Assembly: GCA_900404475.1 (NCBI GenBank)
Contig: OUQQ01000389.1
Coordinates: 1 to 15,702, forward strand
DNA length: 15,702 nucleotides
Direction: 5' to 3'
Origin: Spongospora subterranea
Taxonomy: Eukaryota > Endomyxa > Phytomyxea > Plasmodiophorida > Plasmodiophoridae
Numbering within the stretch: the first letter of the stretch is position 1; every line of letters starts with the position of its first letter. Below are positions 1 through 9,471 of this stretch, piece after piece. The notes under the pieces were generated by a model that was given only the letters and a program-made list of their open reading frames with translations, was not told the origin of the DNA and made no database searches. A program made the translations under genes and the position numbers.

Positions 1-1
1 A

Positions 2-43
2 CGCAGCGAGGACAAGCTGGACTTGAACAGTATCCTTTGTTGA
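2..43 (+). CDS. Possible 3' end of an upstream gene (partial)
   Basis: One plus-strand frame reads RSEDKLDLNSILC and then TGA at 41–43. The residues are hydrophilic and the stop is followed at once by an AATAAA signal, which is how a gene end would look. Only 13 codons are visible, so no function can be given. The other two frames are also open over this short distance. The call rests mainly on the stop plus polyadenylation signal. Confidence 0.3.
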   Translation, partial: RSEDKLDLNSILC

Positions 44-48
44 ATAAA
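43..48 (+). terminator. AATAAA polyadenylation signal
   Basis: A canonical AATAAA overlaps the last base of the possible upstream stop codon and is followed by an A-rich stretch. It is consistent with 3'-end formation for a plus-strand gene entering the window from the left. A-rich sequence makes chance occurrence possible. Confidence 0.35.
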
Positions 49-108
49 GCAAAAATAAATAATGTAGTACAAAAACGAACCAAACTCCGAATGACCGCAG
101 CCTCCTGT

Positions 109-241
109 GGGCCCTCTCCTCCCGATATATCAGATCACTCGGGCTGTATGTTCAGTGTACATGGAGATAAGGCCCCGCCCACTGTATCCATCATTCACCG
201 GTACCCTGTTGAAGGGCCCTCTCCTCCCGATATATCAGATC
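109..241. repeat. 28-bp direct repeat pair in intergenic DNA
   Basis: The same 28 bases occur at 109–136 and 214–241, so the units start 105 bp apart. Each unit begins GGGCCCTCTCCTCCC and ends with the partly palindromic GATATATCAGATC. The DNA between and after the copies does not repeat, so this is not a simple tandem array. It lies between the possible gene end at 43 and the start of the kinesin gene at 326. It could be promoter elements, a remnant of a larger dispersed repeat, or a local duplication. I see no coding signal in 49–325. Confidence 0.8.
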
Positions 242-325
242 CATCAAAGTCCATCAGATTGTCAGAGGATTAAATACCGTTCATCAACTTGTATATGCAA
301 CCGCCATTATAAGTTGCCCCAAAGC

Positions 326-2560
326 ATGATCCGACTTCTCTATCAGGTCTAGGATTCGCTCACTTGTTGCAGTTGTTCGATATTCATTTTGCGGGTTTCC
401 TCGTCGAATCAGGTTAAATATGAACGAAGTGCGACACATACATTGGTGGTTGCGGGCGCGATTCCTCAGCTGGGATCATGGGATATTTCTGGGGCAATTC
501 CATTACAAGAATCAGCTCGTGATCCACAGACCTGGCATTGCCAAGTTGATGTTCCGTCCATTGATTTCGAATACGCTTACGTAATGGTGGCGAAAAATCA
601 CGAAGAAGAGAGCATTTGGTTTCCTAAGTAAGTCGAATATTTGATTTATCCTTTGTTGTACTTTCAACCGTTTTTAATCTTTATAAGAGCAGTTCCCCGT
701 TTGTTAATCGTATCGTGTGGTATTCAGGCAGTTGATCCGTTTACGAGGAAAGCACAGGGTACAATACCACGTGTCCTTCCGCTCCATTGATCTGTGCCTG
801 ACATTATGATCCGGTTATATAGTGTGAACCTGTAGTATGTGTAACCGACGACAGGCTGAAATACTCATCAAATAGCCTCACAAGGCGCCTTTCAGATCTT
901 GAAAATCGTCTTAGTTTCGTCGGCGAGACCATACATCGCGACAGTAGTGATACAGTTCACACTTCGAACATGAAGGATGTACAGCAAGTTCTTGAACAAC
1001 TGCGGAAGCAGTTTGTTCAGGAAGCTGGTCTGGATACTCCGCTTACTCCAGATTTACAAGTTGCAATAGTTGCTGCAGATGATGGCGTTAAGCGTGTTCG
1101 TAGAGCATGGCTAGCCCTCCACCATGATATGCAAATATTTCGGAAGTCGGTTATTGACGAATCTCCATTTATCACGTTGCGGAATCGCATTGAATCCCAA
1201 CGCAATGCGATGACTCAGTTGGCTGCGGATTACGCCAAAGAAGGTCGCGAAAGAAGGGCCTTAGTAGATAAAGTTCAGTCTCTTCGAGGTAAAATTCGGG
1301 TTTTGGTTCGCATTCGTCCCCAGCTGGGCTCCGAACTTGACGAAGCTTGTGCCGTCGAACCTATTGACGACACTTCATTATGCATTCGGGACAAAACATT
1401 TTCTTTTGATGGCATTCTTGGTCCTTTTTGTTCTCAAGCTGATGTATTTCATGAAGTGGAAGATGTGGTGGGTTCCTGTTTGGATGGGTTCACCTGCTCG
1501 GTTTTCAGTTATGGTAAGCGCTTACTTTTATTGTTATTCAGTTTTTTGATAATATTTTTTAGGGGCAACAAATAGCGGGAAAACGTTTTCCATGGAAGGC
1601 CCGAAAAATGATCGAGGCGTGAGCTTCAGATCATTGCGACATTTATTTGACCTGAAAGAGCAGCGTCATTCTACTTTCGATGTATCAATGCATCTAAGCG
1701 TCGTCGAAGTCTATAATGATGCTATTTACGATTTATTGGTTCCAGGCGATGATAGACCTCCATTAGAGATTGTCGCCGCCGCCGGATCTGATGATCGAGG
1801 CAGAGTGCTTAATTTGACGTGGTCCGACATTACGTCAGCTGACCAAGCTTGGGAGTCCATATCAAAAGCCACACAGTCTAGAAGTATTGGAGCGACAAGA
1901 AGCAATGAACGAAGCTCGAGATCACATCTGGCAGTTTGCGTATCGGTGCAGAGTTTAGATCGCCGCTCCGGTGCTCGCCTTTCTGGTAAGCTCGCGTTGG
2001 TCGATCTCGCAGGAAGCGAGCGTCTGAGAATATCTGGAGCTGTCGGTGATCGGTTGCGCGAATCCCAAGCCATCAACAAGTCATTGAGTTGTTTGTCAAA
2101 TGTTTTCAGAGCTTTGTCAGGCGCCGGGGAGCAACATGTTCCGTTCCGCGATTCACGCTTAACATTTCTTCTCCAAGATTATCTGAATAGCAGCGCTCGG
2201 GTCATTACCATTGTCCATGTGAGTCCTTGCAATGGCCCTTCTGCGGATGAATCGCTGTGCTCGTTAAGGTTTGCAGAGCGAGTTAAAGATGTTGACCTAG
2301 GACCAGCAAGCCGCCGAATGGAGTCTGGCAACTATGTGAAACACAAAGTAGCTTCGTCCAACAAGGATAAACTAATCGAGTCGCTTAGAGCCGAAATCGC
2401 ATATCTTCGATCTCGACAACCGCATACCTCAACAGGCTCACCGGTGAGGCAATCACCCGCACCAAGAACTCCACGACATCAGCGAAAATTGGCACAATCA
2501 ATCAGATCGGGTGAAGAAGAGAACAATAATTACATTCCCAACAGGAAAATACCTTTCTAA
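326..2560 (+). CDS. CBM20–kinesin-14 fusion protein (five exons)
   Basis: Proposed exons are 326–346, 413–627, 688–770, 836–1513 and 1563–2560, giving 664 aa. The third donor could instead be after 758, giving 660 aa. Exons 1–3 encode a CBM20 starch/glycogen-binding domain of about 95 residues: VVAGAIPQLGSWD, then a conserved Trp and FEYAYVM. A hydrophilic, coiled-coil-like stretch follows (LTRRLSDLENRL). The kinesin-14 neck and motor begin at SLRGKIRVLVRIRP, about residue 256. Motor motifs are a P-loop written GATNSGKT, switch I NERSSRSH, switch II LVDLAGSER, INKSL and HVPFRDSRLTFLLQDYL. A motor placed after the coiled coil with this neck is typical of minus-end-directed kinesin-14. The intron at 1514–1562 splits the P-loop glycine and is certain. 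The CBM20 junction is less so, but the reading frame upstream of ATG 970 stays open to 823 without another ATG, which favours one fused gene over two. Confidence 0.75.
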
Positions 2561-2588
2561 ACATTGACGAGATATATTTATCATCATA

Positions 2589-3757
2589 CTACTTGAGATA
2601 TTTGTGAAAAAATCGTTCACATATATCGTATGAAAGCACAGCCATTCCAAACAGGGGACCAACTACCATACCTCTGGCAGATGCGCCTTTGAATAATGCT
2701 GAAACTCCCTCTTTTCTCAAAACGGTTTGGAAAGCATCAAACACGCCAGAGTACTGGGCATGACCTACTGTCGCTTTACTCTGCAATCTCGTCTTGATTA
2801 CATCACAAGGGGTGACAGCAACGGCACTGACACACACAATCACTCGCCGAACCAACAAGACCAGCTAACGTGATACCTTATTATTCCAGCGACAGTTCCA
2901 AGGGCCAGCGTTGAGCTGACCGCGAGGTTGCCCTCTTCATCAGCGAACTTCTCCTTGGATTTACAATTGATTGTAAAAAAGAGAACCGAGAACGGTATAT
3001 CCCTGAGTAGGGTTGCAGCACTCCCTTTATACATACCCCGAAGACCCAGATCACGTATCACCTATAGAGTGAACCGCTAAAACCCCCTGTCGCTAACGTA
3101 AAACAGTGTGTTATCGCCAACCTGAACAGAACTGGCTCCTTTACTGGCCATTTGGGATCGGATCTTCACGATCTCCATTGGACTCGTTATGCTGCACTGT
3201 ACAAGGCCTGACCACAGAGTTCTTGTCATAACCATGCATTACATACAAACTATGATTATTGATATGAACCTGTCAATGCTCCGGCTAGGACTTCGTTCAG
3301 CAGCGAAACCTTTCCGTTCGAGTCCGCCAGAATTTCTCGGAATTGTGCATTACAGGCAAGTTTGAGCGCTTTTTCGGGCATAACACCGACTATGGACATA
3401 GTGGGTTAATTACCGGAAGGGGATTAATGATAATCAGACGTGATACCGAGATTGGGAATCAGACCTCGATAGGCCCCAGAGAAACCATCTGTGGCGATGG
3501 AACTCCTTAGACAATGCCATATTCCTCGGTACTGGATGGGTGATTCGGCAGTCTGATTCTGGAGCCGAGTCTTGGCCAGATCAAGCGGAAAAATCACTAT
3601 CAGTAAAATGAAATCAGATCATGATATCCCCGATTGGCCCATCGCATCATCGTTCACCTGCTGTTCCTATAAACCCACCAATAGCGCCTGATACCAATTT
3701 GACGGAAAACGGGGTTGCAACTGCATATTCGGAATCAGTCGGTGTAGATGGTTTCAT
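2589..3757 (-). CDS. Mitochondrial glutamate-type carrier (SLC25 family, six exons)
   Basis: Exons on the minus strand are 3757–3658, 3596–3447, 3389–3270, 3207–3122, 3061–2877 and 2826–2589. All phases match, and the product is 292 aa, the usual length for this family. The three carrier signatures are present once per repeat: FPLDLAKTRLQ (about residue 36), SPMEIVKIRSQ (about 132) and TPCDVIKTRLQ (about 219). The segments GLIPNLVGVMPEKALKLA and VAVTPCDVIKTRLQ point to the glutamate carrier group (SLC25A18/22-like). The aspartate/glutamate carriers normally carry a long EF-hand N-terminus, which is absent here. It would exchange glutamate across the inner mitochondrial membrane; the substrate is inferred from family resemblance. 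The stop lies 28 bp from the stop of the convergent kinesin gene, so the transcripts probably overlap at their 3' ends. Confidence 0.88.
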
Positions 3758-3932
3758 CGGGGGCGAGTGTAGTAGGATGTGTTGGACCGGTTGGTTGATG
3801 GCGATGGCCTATATCTGTGTATAGCGACTGTTCCTGTGCCCCAAATTGCCGGAATATCAGAGCTGTGTAGATATTCTGTACGGCGTAATCAATCGACCCA
3901 GACCCAATGTATTAATCCATAGTATCTGGTCC

Positions 3933-4549
3933 TTATTCGCAGCTATCACAACAAGGGAAGACGGTGGGCAGAATACACACGAGAGCCGATCTATTATCGG
4001 CTGAAGATTCAGATATCTTTCGAAAACCGAAATACATGAAAACTCACCCGCCATTGACTGTCTCCCCATTAATTGGTTTTCATTATATTTTACCGTGTTT
4101 GATACCAATTTGGGCAACGTAATGTATTTGACGAGGCTGATTGTGCTACGTTTGATGGTGCCAAGGCGAGGCGGCGATATACTGTCGAATCAAATTGGCC
4201 ACATTGCGCGAAAAGTAATTTCAGAAAAATATACTAATCCCCAAATACATCATCACTTTTTCCGATCAATGTGCTTACCTATTCCCTCCGTTTGCTGAAA
4301 TTATTATCAGATGATATCGGAGTCGGCTCATGCGATGTTCCATCTGGAAGAAGAGCGGTAGATGGCGACAGCACTTATACATGGCATTGGTCGGGGTTGT
4401 AGAAACTGGTTCAATCAGGTTCGTCTTTGCCGTAAAATGGAATGATGAGTCGTTGTTTAGTGGTGTTGACATTCAATAATAGAGCCGCTGTCGCCTGAAC
4501 AATTTTTTTTGAAACGCGATGAGACAGTAAAGCTAGCAGATTTGGTCAT
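3933..4549 (-). CDS. Unresolved small multi-exon gene, unknown function
   Basis: The gap between the tRNA-modifying enzyme and the carrier has coding-like pieces on the minus strand. A start at 4549 reads MTKSASFTVSSRFKKN and onward for 30 codons. Further pieces include LIEPVSTTPTNAM near 4400 and PRLGTIKRSTISLVKYITLP near 4150. Strong donor-like sites are GTAAGC near 4279 and GTGAGT near 4049, and acceptors lie near 4184 and 4002. A candidate end reads LVCILPTVFPCCDSCE and stops at 3933. Several phase-consistent splice combinations are possible and I could not choose between them. I recognise no family. The piece is the right size and spacing for a compact gene on the same strand as both neighbours. 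Confidence 0.35.
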
Positions 4550-4652
4550 TGGCGTTGATCATGAGCATGGGGGTCCAAAAAACAGAAAGCCAGTAGACGA
4601 TCACCGCCGATGTTATCACACAATCCTGACAAGAATTACACAGCAATTGACG

Positions 4653-5940
4653 TCAGCAATTAGCCATAAGTTTAAGAATATGATCGGCATTCATTCCGTC
4701 CTTGAAGATAACCCGTTCCGGTAGATACAACCTTTGCTTGGCGGCATCTTCTTGTGTCAATGTTCGATAACGGTCCTGTTCATTCACGTATTCGGAACTG
4801 GCGATGCGTGTTCGATAGGACTCCTCCGTCATCGAGTACCAGTCCATCGCCAATTCGGGTATGTGATCATCTAACCTGGAATCATCCTGACGATGGACGA
4901 ATCGGAACGACCTATCTTTCTTGAACCACGTGACCTGACGCCGCGCAAATTGCCTGGAAGCGGCCTGAAACTGATCGACAAACAGTCGGAACCCAGGGAT
5001 GCTGAACGATGGCGTGTTCCAATTCGAATCCAGATATTGACAAGCGTGCTTGTATCCGATAGCGGTGGCCGGAGGTGAACCTGGCACCAGATACCCTTGC
5101 GACCTTAGCTCCATCACTTCGTCCAACAATCCTTGCTGCAGCATCTGTTCACATCGCAGATCGATCGCCCGATACATCGACTCGCGTCGGGAATATTGCA
5201 GGAAAATCGAACGGAAATCGATGAGGTTATTGTGTTCGGGTGGCGCGGAACGACGGCCGTCGTATTCCGGAAACGACGAACCTTGAGGAAGGGACCGTAA
5301 CCGATGAACCGCCCGACATAATCGCTTCATATTCCCAGGTTGGATCGTGTTTAGATAATCCATATATTGATTTGGGTGGAATTCAGGACGGTTTCCCGAC
5401 AACAAAGAGGCGATCGTGGGTATCGCTTCAGCCCATGATCGGTTGTCGCCAAACCCATTCTGGACCAGCGCCAGCGTATCTTGATCGGGTCGCAGAATGG
5501 TGGACGGCGATCGATCATGGCCATAGATCAGGAAGCTGAGATACATGCCAGAGCCGCCACAGATGATCGGCAGTTTCTTTCGATTATGGATGTCGAATAT
5601 TGCCCGACGAGCGCGCTGGGCGAAATCTGCAGCTGTGAACGGGGCCGTGAGTGCAGTTGATGGATCAATGATATCGACCAGATGATGTGGGATCTGATCC
5701 AACCACAGTTTGGGGGGTTTGGCGGCCCCAATATTGAAATGTCGGTAGACGGATAACGAGTCGGCCGATACGATTTCTCCATCGAACTGCTTGGCCAGCA
5801 ATGCGGCCAACGCCGATTTCCCAACTCCAGTACAACCTGAGGCCCATAGTTGGCTGAATGCTGGTAAAAACAAACCACAATGCGACTGGTTATTCACCTG
5901 ATAATACTAAACATCGAGGCCTGACAGCAGCAACGGCCAT
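4653..5940 (-). CDS. MOD5: tRNA dimethylallyltransferase (isopentenyltransferase, MiaA/MOD5/TRIT1 family)
   Basis: Two exons, 5940–5898 and 5836–4653, flank a 61-nt intron and encode 408 aa. The join restores the P-loop GCTGVGKS (residues 15–22), which is incomplete in the long reading frame alone. Other family motifs are SADSLSVYRHFNIGAAKP, IICGGSGMYL, AIGYKHACQYL and RQFARRQVTWFKKD. The enzyme transfers a dimethylallyl group from DMAPP to adenosine 37 of tRNAs that read codons starting with U. No zinc finger is visible after the transferase domain, as in bacterial MiaA and unlike some longer eukaryotic forms. No clear mitochondrial presequence is seen. It reads away from the methyltransferase–TPR gene, with about 500 bp between the two starts. 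Confidence 0.9.
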
Positions 5941-6439
5941 GATGAAAAAAGAATTTGGCGAATCAGACACGATCCGGGTGCCAGAAATGTATTCTCTCGC
6001 GGAGTTACCGGAATCGCCCGAGATTCGGGCACAATATAGGGTTTTGGAATTTACTGTGATCACATAACTCTGATCAAAACTGATATTCGTATTCGCTGAA
6101 GAATATAGGGGCAGTTGAGCGAAACTCGTCGTGATTGCGAGTTGTATTGTTTCTCGGTGTAGAATGGGCGTTGTACACGTGTAGAATATATATTTCAACT
6201 GTATAGAATTTCTTTAATAAAACGAATTCTTAGGTGTGAGCGAATAGAATATTTCAAAATTGCAGACCGAAGACCATGATGGCGATACGAAATCGGTCCA
6301 AATAGCCAGTCGTGTGTTGCGACTTGCCTGTGAGACTGTCATGCCAATGACCGGGGCCTTTTCCTCAGTCAAATTAGAGGCCGCCCTCGACCAAGCTGCC
6401 ATCTTTCGTTACGCCACTCACAGTTAAAATCATTTCGAT
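5941..6439. other. Divergent intergenic region, with a weak minus-strand ORF
   Basis: This 499-bp stretch separates two divergent genes and should hold both promoters. A 62-codon minus-strand frame with a good start context (aaagATGG) runs from 6402 to 6214, beginning MAAWSRAASNLTEEK. It would start only 37 bp from the start of the plus-strand gene and matches no family I know, so I do not call it a gene. I see no RNA gene or mobile element here. Confidence 0.5.
6430..6436 (+). promoter_or_regulatory. Initiator-like TCATTTC before the methyltransferase–TPR start
   Basis: TCATTTC matches the pyrimidine-rich initiator pattern described for oomycete core promoters (YCAYTYY). It lies only a few bases before the proposed ATG at 6440. 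If used, the 5' UTR would be extremely short, or translation would start at a later ATG. A seven-base motif is weak evidence alone. Confidence 0.3.
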
Positions 6440-7985
6440 ATGAGCCAGATATCGGGATCACGACGATTGTCACATTCGCCAATATGGGATATTCCCTATC
6501 CCTTGCATCGACATTCGGCTGATTTATCATCGTCTTGCGCCCACATCGTATCCGCGTTCGTCGTGTCGAATTCGTCGGCGAATGCCCCGGCGGTTGTTAT
6601 TCTCAATTGCGGTTCCGGTGAGTTCGGGTTTCTGATCCTAAACTGCCTCATCAAATCACATAATCCGAACTCCAAGTTCACATTGATTTTCTCGGATCCG
6701 TTTCGACATAATATTATTGAATGCCAAAGATATTATAATCTCAGGCAGTTTCAGCCTAGCTTTGACGTCGATTTCGCTGTGTTTGATGCCGAATTAGACA
6801 CAGTTTTAAACCTAGAGTCGGCTCGAATTCTACATAATATTCCTGTCATCGTCGTTGCAGAATCGCTGTTCTTGGACCGGCTTCGTTCTGATATATTTAT
6901 AGTACGTGATGGCGAGCTTCTGGAAGGTGTCACCCAACTCCAGTCTTGCCGATTGTGGGAGCCAGATCTCTGCGATCGATCTTTGCGCCAAAGATTGCAT
7001 CTCGGCGTGGAGTACGTAGCGATTCCGGATTCGAAAAAGCCTCTGTATACTGGCTCATATGAACCGCTGAAGAAACTCGTTGATCAATTTCACGTCGATA
7101 ATGAGCCGTTTTTCATTCCTGTTGGAGCTTATACTGCCATCAACAATTTAATATATCTAAGCCAACGGAAATTGTTTATGATCTGTATCGATGATTGTCC
7201 ACCGATAGCGTAATGTCCTTGTATTTCACGTTTTGTCTCACGGTTTCTCATGAATTTTTCAGGCAGCTTTCTAGAGATACTATTCGGTCATCATTTTTGC
7301 CCTTGATCGATTCATTGAACGGAACATTGTTGACGACCTCCTCCTCTTGCAATACTAGTATTGCGTATTTTGATTGCCAACCAGAACAGGCTATTTCATC
7401 TTACAATACTATCAAGAGCAATGGACAATTTCCTGATGTGTCCAAATTCGATCAATGCGATGTGTTAAACGCGTTGTGGATCCTCACCCATTCCGATTTT
7501 GATCCTAAGGTAACTCTTCAGCAATACCCTGGTATTCATATCCAAATGTGTGAATCGTAATTTCAGGTTTTTTTGAGCGTTGCAGGCCATTTATCCAACG
7601 TTGCTGGATTGCCTGCGTTGGTTCAAGAGCAACTTCATGCAGCTATGCGGAATGTATTTGACAGGCGTGGACCAAGGGATCATACAAGTTGCTTGCTAGC
7701 GTCCAGAGTTCTGATGAGTCTTAAACTTTTCAAGAATTCCTCCATCATTTTGAAAAAAATTATCATTGAGTAGGCGGTTTTTTACGGACAAATATCCTCA
7801 AATTCACCCTCTGCTTGCTCAGATGGCCTAATAATGCAGCTGATTCATTGTACAATCTGGCATTATGTTATGAACGGCTTGGATCGGTAGAGCAAGCGGT
7901 CAAGACCATCGATAAACTTCTCGAATGTTATCCACATAATGCCAACGCAAGGGAACTAAGGCTTGAATTATCAATGCGTCAATAA
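6440..7985 (+). CDS. Putative SAM-dependent methyltransferase with C-terminal TPR region
   Basis: Exons 6440–7209, 7263–7509, 7567–7769 and 7823–7985 join in phase through introns of 53, 57 and 53 nt, encoding 460 aa. Residues 50–70 hold a glycine-rich motif, VVILNCGSGEFGF, typical of class I SAM-binding folds. EPFFIPVGAYTAINNL resembles a conserved block (PxPxGAlrxixNl) of bacterial methyltransferase-like proteins that end in TPR repeats. The C-terminus carries a TPR unit, YNLALCYERLGSVEQAVKTI, followed by LLECYPHNANARELRLEL. The domain order matches those bacterial proteins as I remember them. Substrate and compartment are unknown. The junction at 7509/7567 yields FDPKVFL, matching the family's conserved DxKVFL-like step, which supports the splice sites. 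The bacterial resemblance could reflect old gene transfer. Confidence is high for the gene and moderate for methyltransferase activity. Confidence 0.7.
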
Positions 7986-8294
7986 GTTGATTTTCGTTGC
8001 CTAAACTTATAAATACTACTAATATATGCTGCCCAATGGTTTGTTATTGGAATCCGTCAGCCATCTTCAATACACAATCTATCTGTACAGTTGCGTTCAG
8101 CAACGATCACTAAGTCCCATTGCTCAAACTATGTAAACCATCTCATGAGGGTTATCGGGTTCGACGAGTTGATTACTCGATATTATATCGCTAGATATTA
8201 GGTACCGAAGATATTCGCCTCATTCATTGTTGCGATTAATATCTATCGTCGTCCATATCTCATTGGACACTCTGTCGCAAGCGTTGGTTTAACA
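7986..8294 (+). promoter_or_regulatory. Intergenic region with candidate promoter of the bHLH gene
   Basis: This 309-bp gap between two plus-strand genes has no credible open frame. It contains CCTCATTCATTG at 8218–8229, an initiator-like motif about 70 bp before the bHLH start. CCAAT is present near 8032 and its reverse complement ATTGG at 8046 and 8262. The left part would carry the 3' UTR of the methyltransferase–TPR gene. No clear AATAAA is seen. Confidence 0.4.
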
Positions 8295-9333
8295 ATGGAC
8301 GGCTATCTCGATTCGAAAATCAGCGACGATAAACTCGAATTCGATCCTCAAGTCAGGCTATCTTCTGTTTTATCCGGGGCGAAGTTCTGAACATATTTCA
8401 CTGCTCAGATTGGAGTTCTGTCGCATTTGGATCTTCGCGAACATACTTTCGCTTATGACGAACGTCAACACAATCGACGAGATTCGCACTCTTCATTCAC
8501 TTCAGAGCCAAATGTAGCGGATTTAAACATATGCGGAAGCGTTGGCGACGATGTCGAACAATCCACATCATGCAGGCAAGGCTCGTCATATCACTATTCA
8601 CAATTTAGCCAGCTCGCGATCAATTTCTATGCAAAACCTGATTTTGACGTTGATTGAAATTTTTGATAATCGTGTTTACAGGGGCTCAGTCGTATCCAAA
8701 AGTGCTCTCGGGTCAAGAAGAAAGATCAGGAAGAATAATCGTGAAAAAAAGCGACGCCTTGAGCTGAACGACAAATTCGAGGTTCTCACAGATATGCTAA
8801 ATATGTCATGTGCGAAAGGTGATCAATATACCACACATAGCTCAATTCGTATTCACCGATTTCAATGCAGCTGAAAAGTTCATTATATTAAGCGAGGCGA
8901 TCAGTCTCATACAGAGCTTAAGAATGGAGAACAACAGCATGCAACACGAGAAGATGCAGCTACGGTCCGAGCTACAGCATATGACTGCGTTACTGCAGCA
9001 GGCGTTCCCTGGATCGGTATCCTAAATTCAAAAATATTCCAGAAACTTGTTTCAGACGAGAATGTGTGATAGGTGTTGCCAGAGTATCAGTCATCGTTCT
9101 TGATAGGTTCCGAACCTCAAGGACAAAAGGAAACAGTGGACAGTTTCGGATTTCAGGCGATGCCTCCAACATCCAGATTTCAATACGATTCATTTGATAA
9201 CGATGCGAGTGGCCTGAGCAATGGCTCGGTTCAACCGCAGGATTTACCACTGTTTAGGCCAGGCACTGATAATCCATTCCATGGCAACGCCAATAGTAAG
9301 AGCTCGGAAAGTCACTTCGACATATTCGTTTGA
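8295..9333 (+). CDS. bHLH transcription factor, stramenopile-type
   Basis: Proposed exons are 8295–8351, 8409–8584, 8682–8818, 8871–9016 and 9073–9333, giving 258 aa. The basic region and helix 1 read RKNNREKKRRLELNDKF (about residues 94–110), with the H-E-R class replaced by N-R-EKKRR. An intron sits in the loop. Helix 2 reads AEKFIILSEAISLIQSLR (about 124–141), followed by a Leu/Met-rich coiled extension suited to dimerisation. The AEKFxILxEAIxxIQxLR pattern is what I remember from oomycete and related bHLH proteins. The acidic, Ser/Asn-rich N- and C-terminal parts are probably disordered activation regions. The second intron (8585–8681, 97 nt) is longer than its neighbours; it is phase-correct but the least certain junction. 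A nuclear, DNA-binding role is inferred. Targets are unknown. Confidence 0.8.
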
Positions 9334-9387
9334 TGATGAATCACAAATGTTAATTGCTTCCGTCGGGACACAAACTCGTTCATACAC

Positions 9388-9393
9388 AATAAA
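9388..9393 (+). terminator. AATAAA polyadenylation signal of the bHLH gene
   Basis: AATAAA lies 55 bp after the bHLH stop codon, in an A-rich tract and before the convergent gene end at 9472. Position and spacing suit a plus-strand 3' end. Confidence 0.5.
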
Positions 9394-9471
9394 ATAACAT
9401 AAAACAGATTGACTACATTCATCATTTCATATTAGTGGATCGATATATACTGGCAAAACTCAGATGGTAAC

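Noticed and set aside
970..1575. Kinesin starting at ATG 970 as a stand-alone gene
   Set aside because: The frame continues upstream to 823 with coiled-coil-like residues and no other ATG, and it joins in phase to the CBM20 exons. It is kept as the alternative model.
4509..4724. Plus-strand 71-codon frame
   Set aside because: It overlaps the end of the dimethylallyltransferase in antisense and has no family motif.
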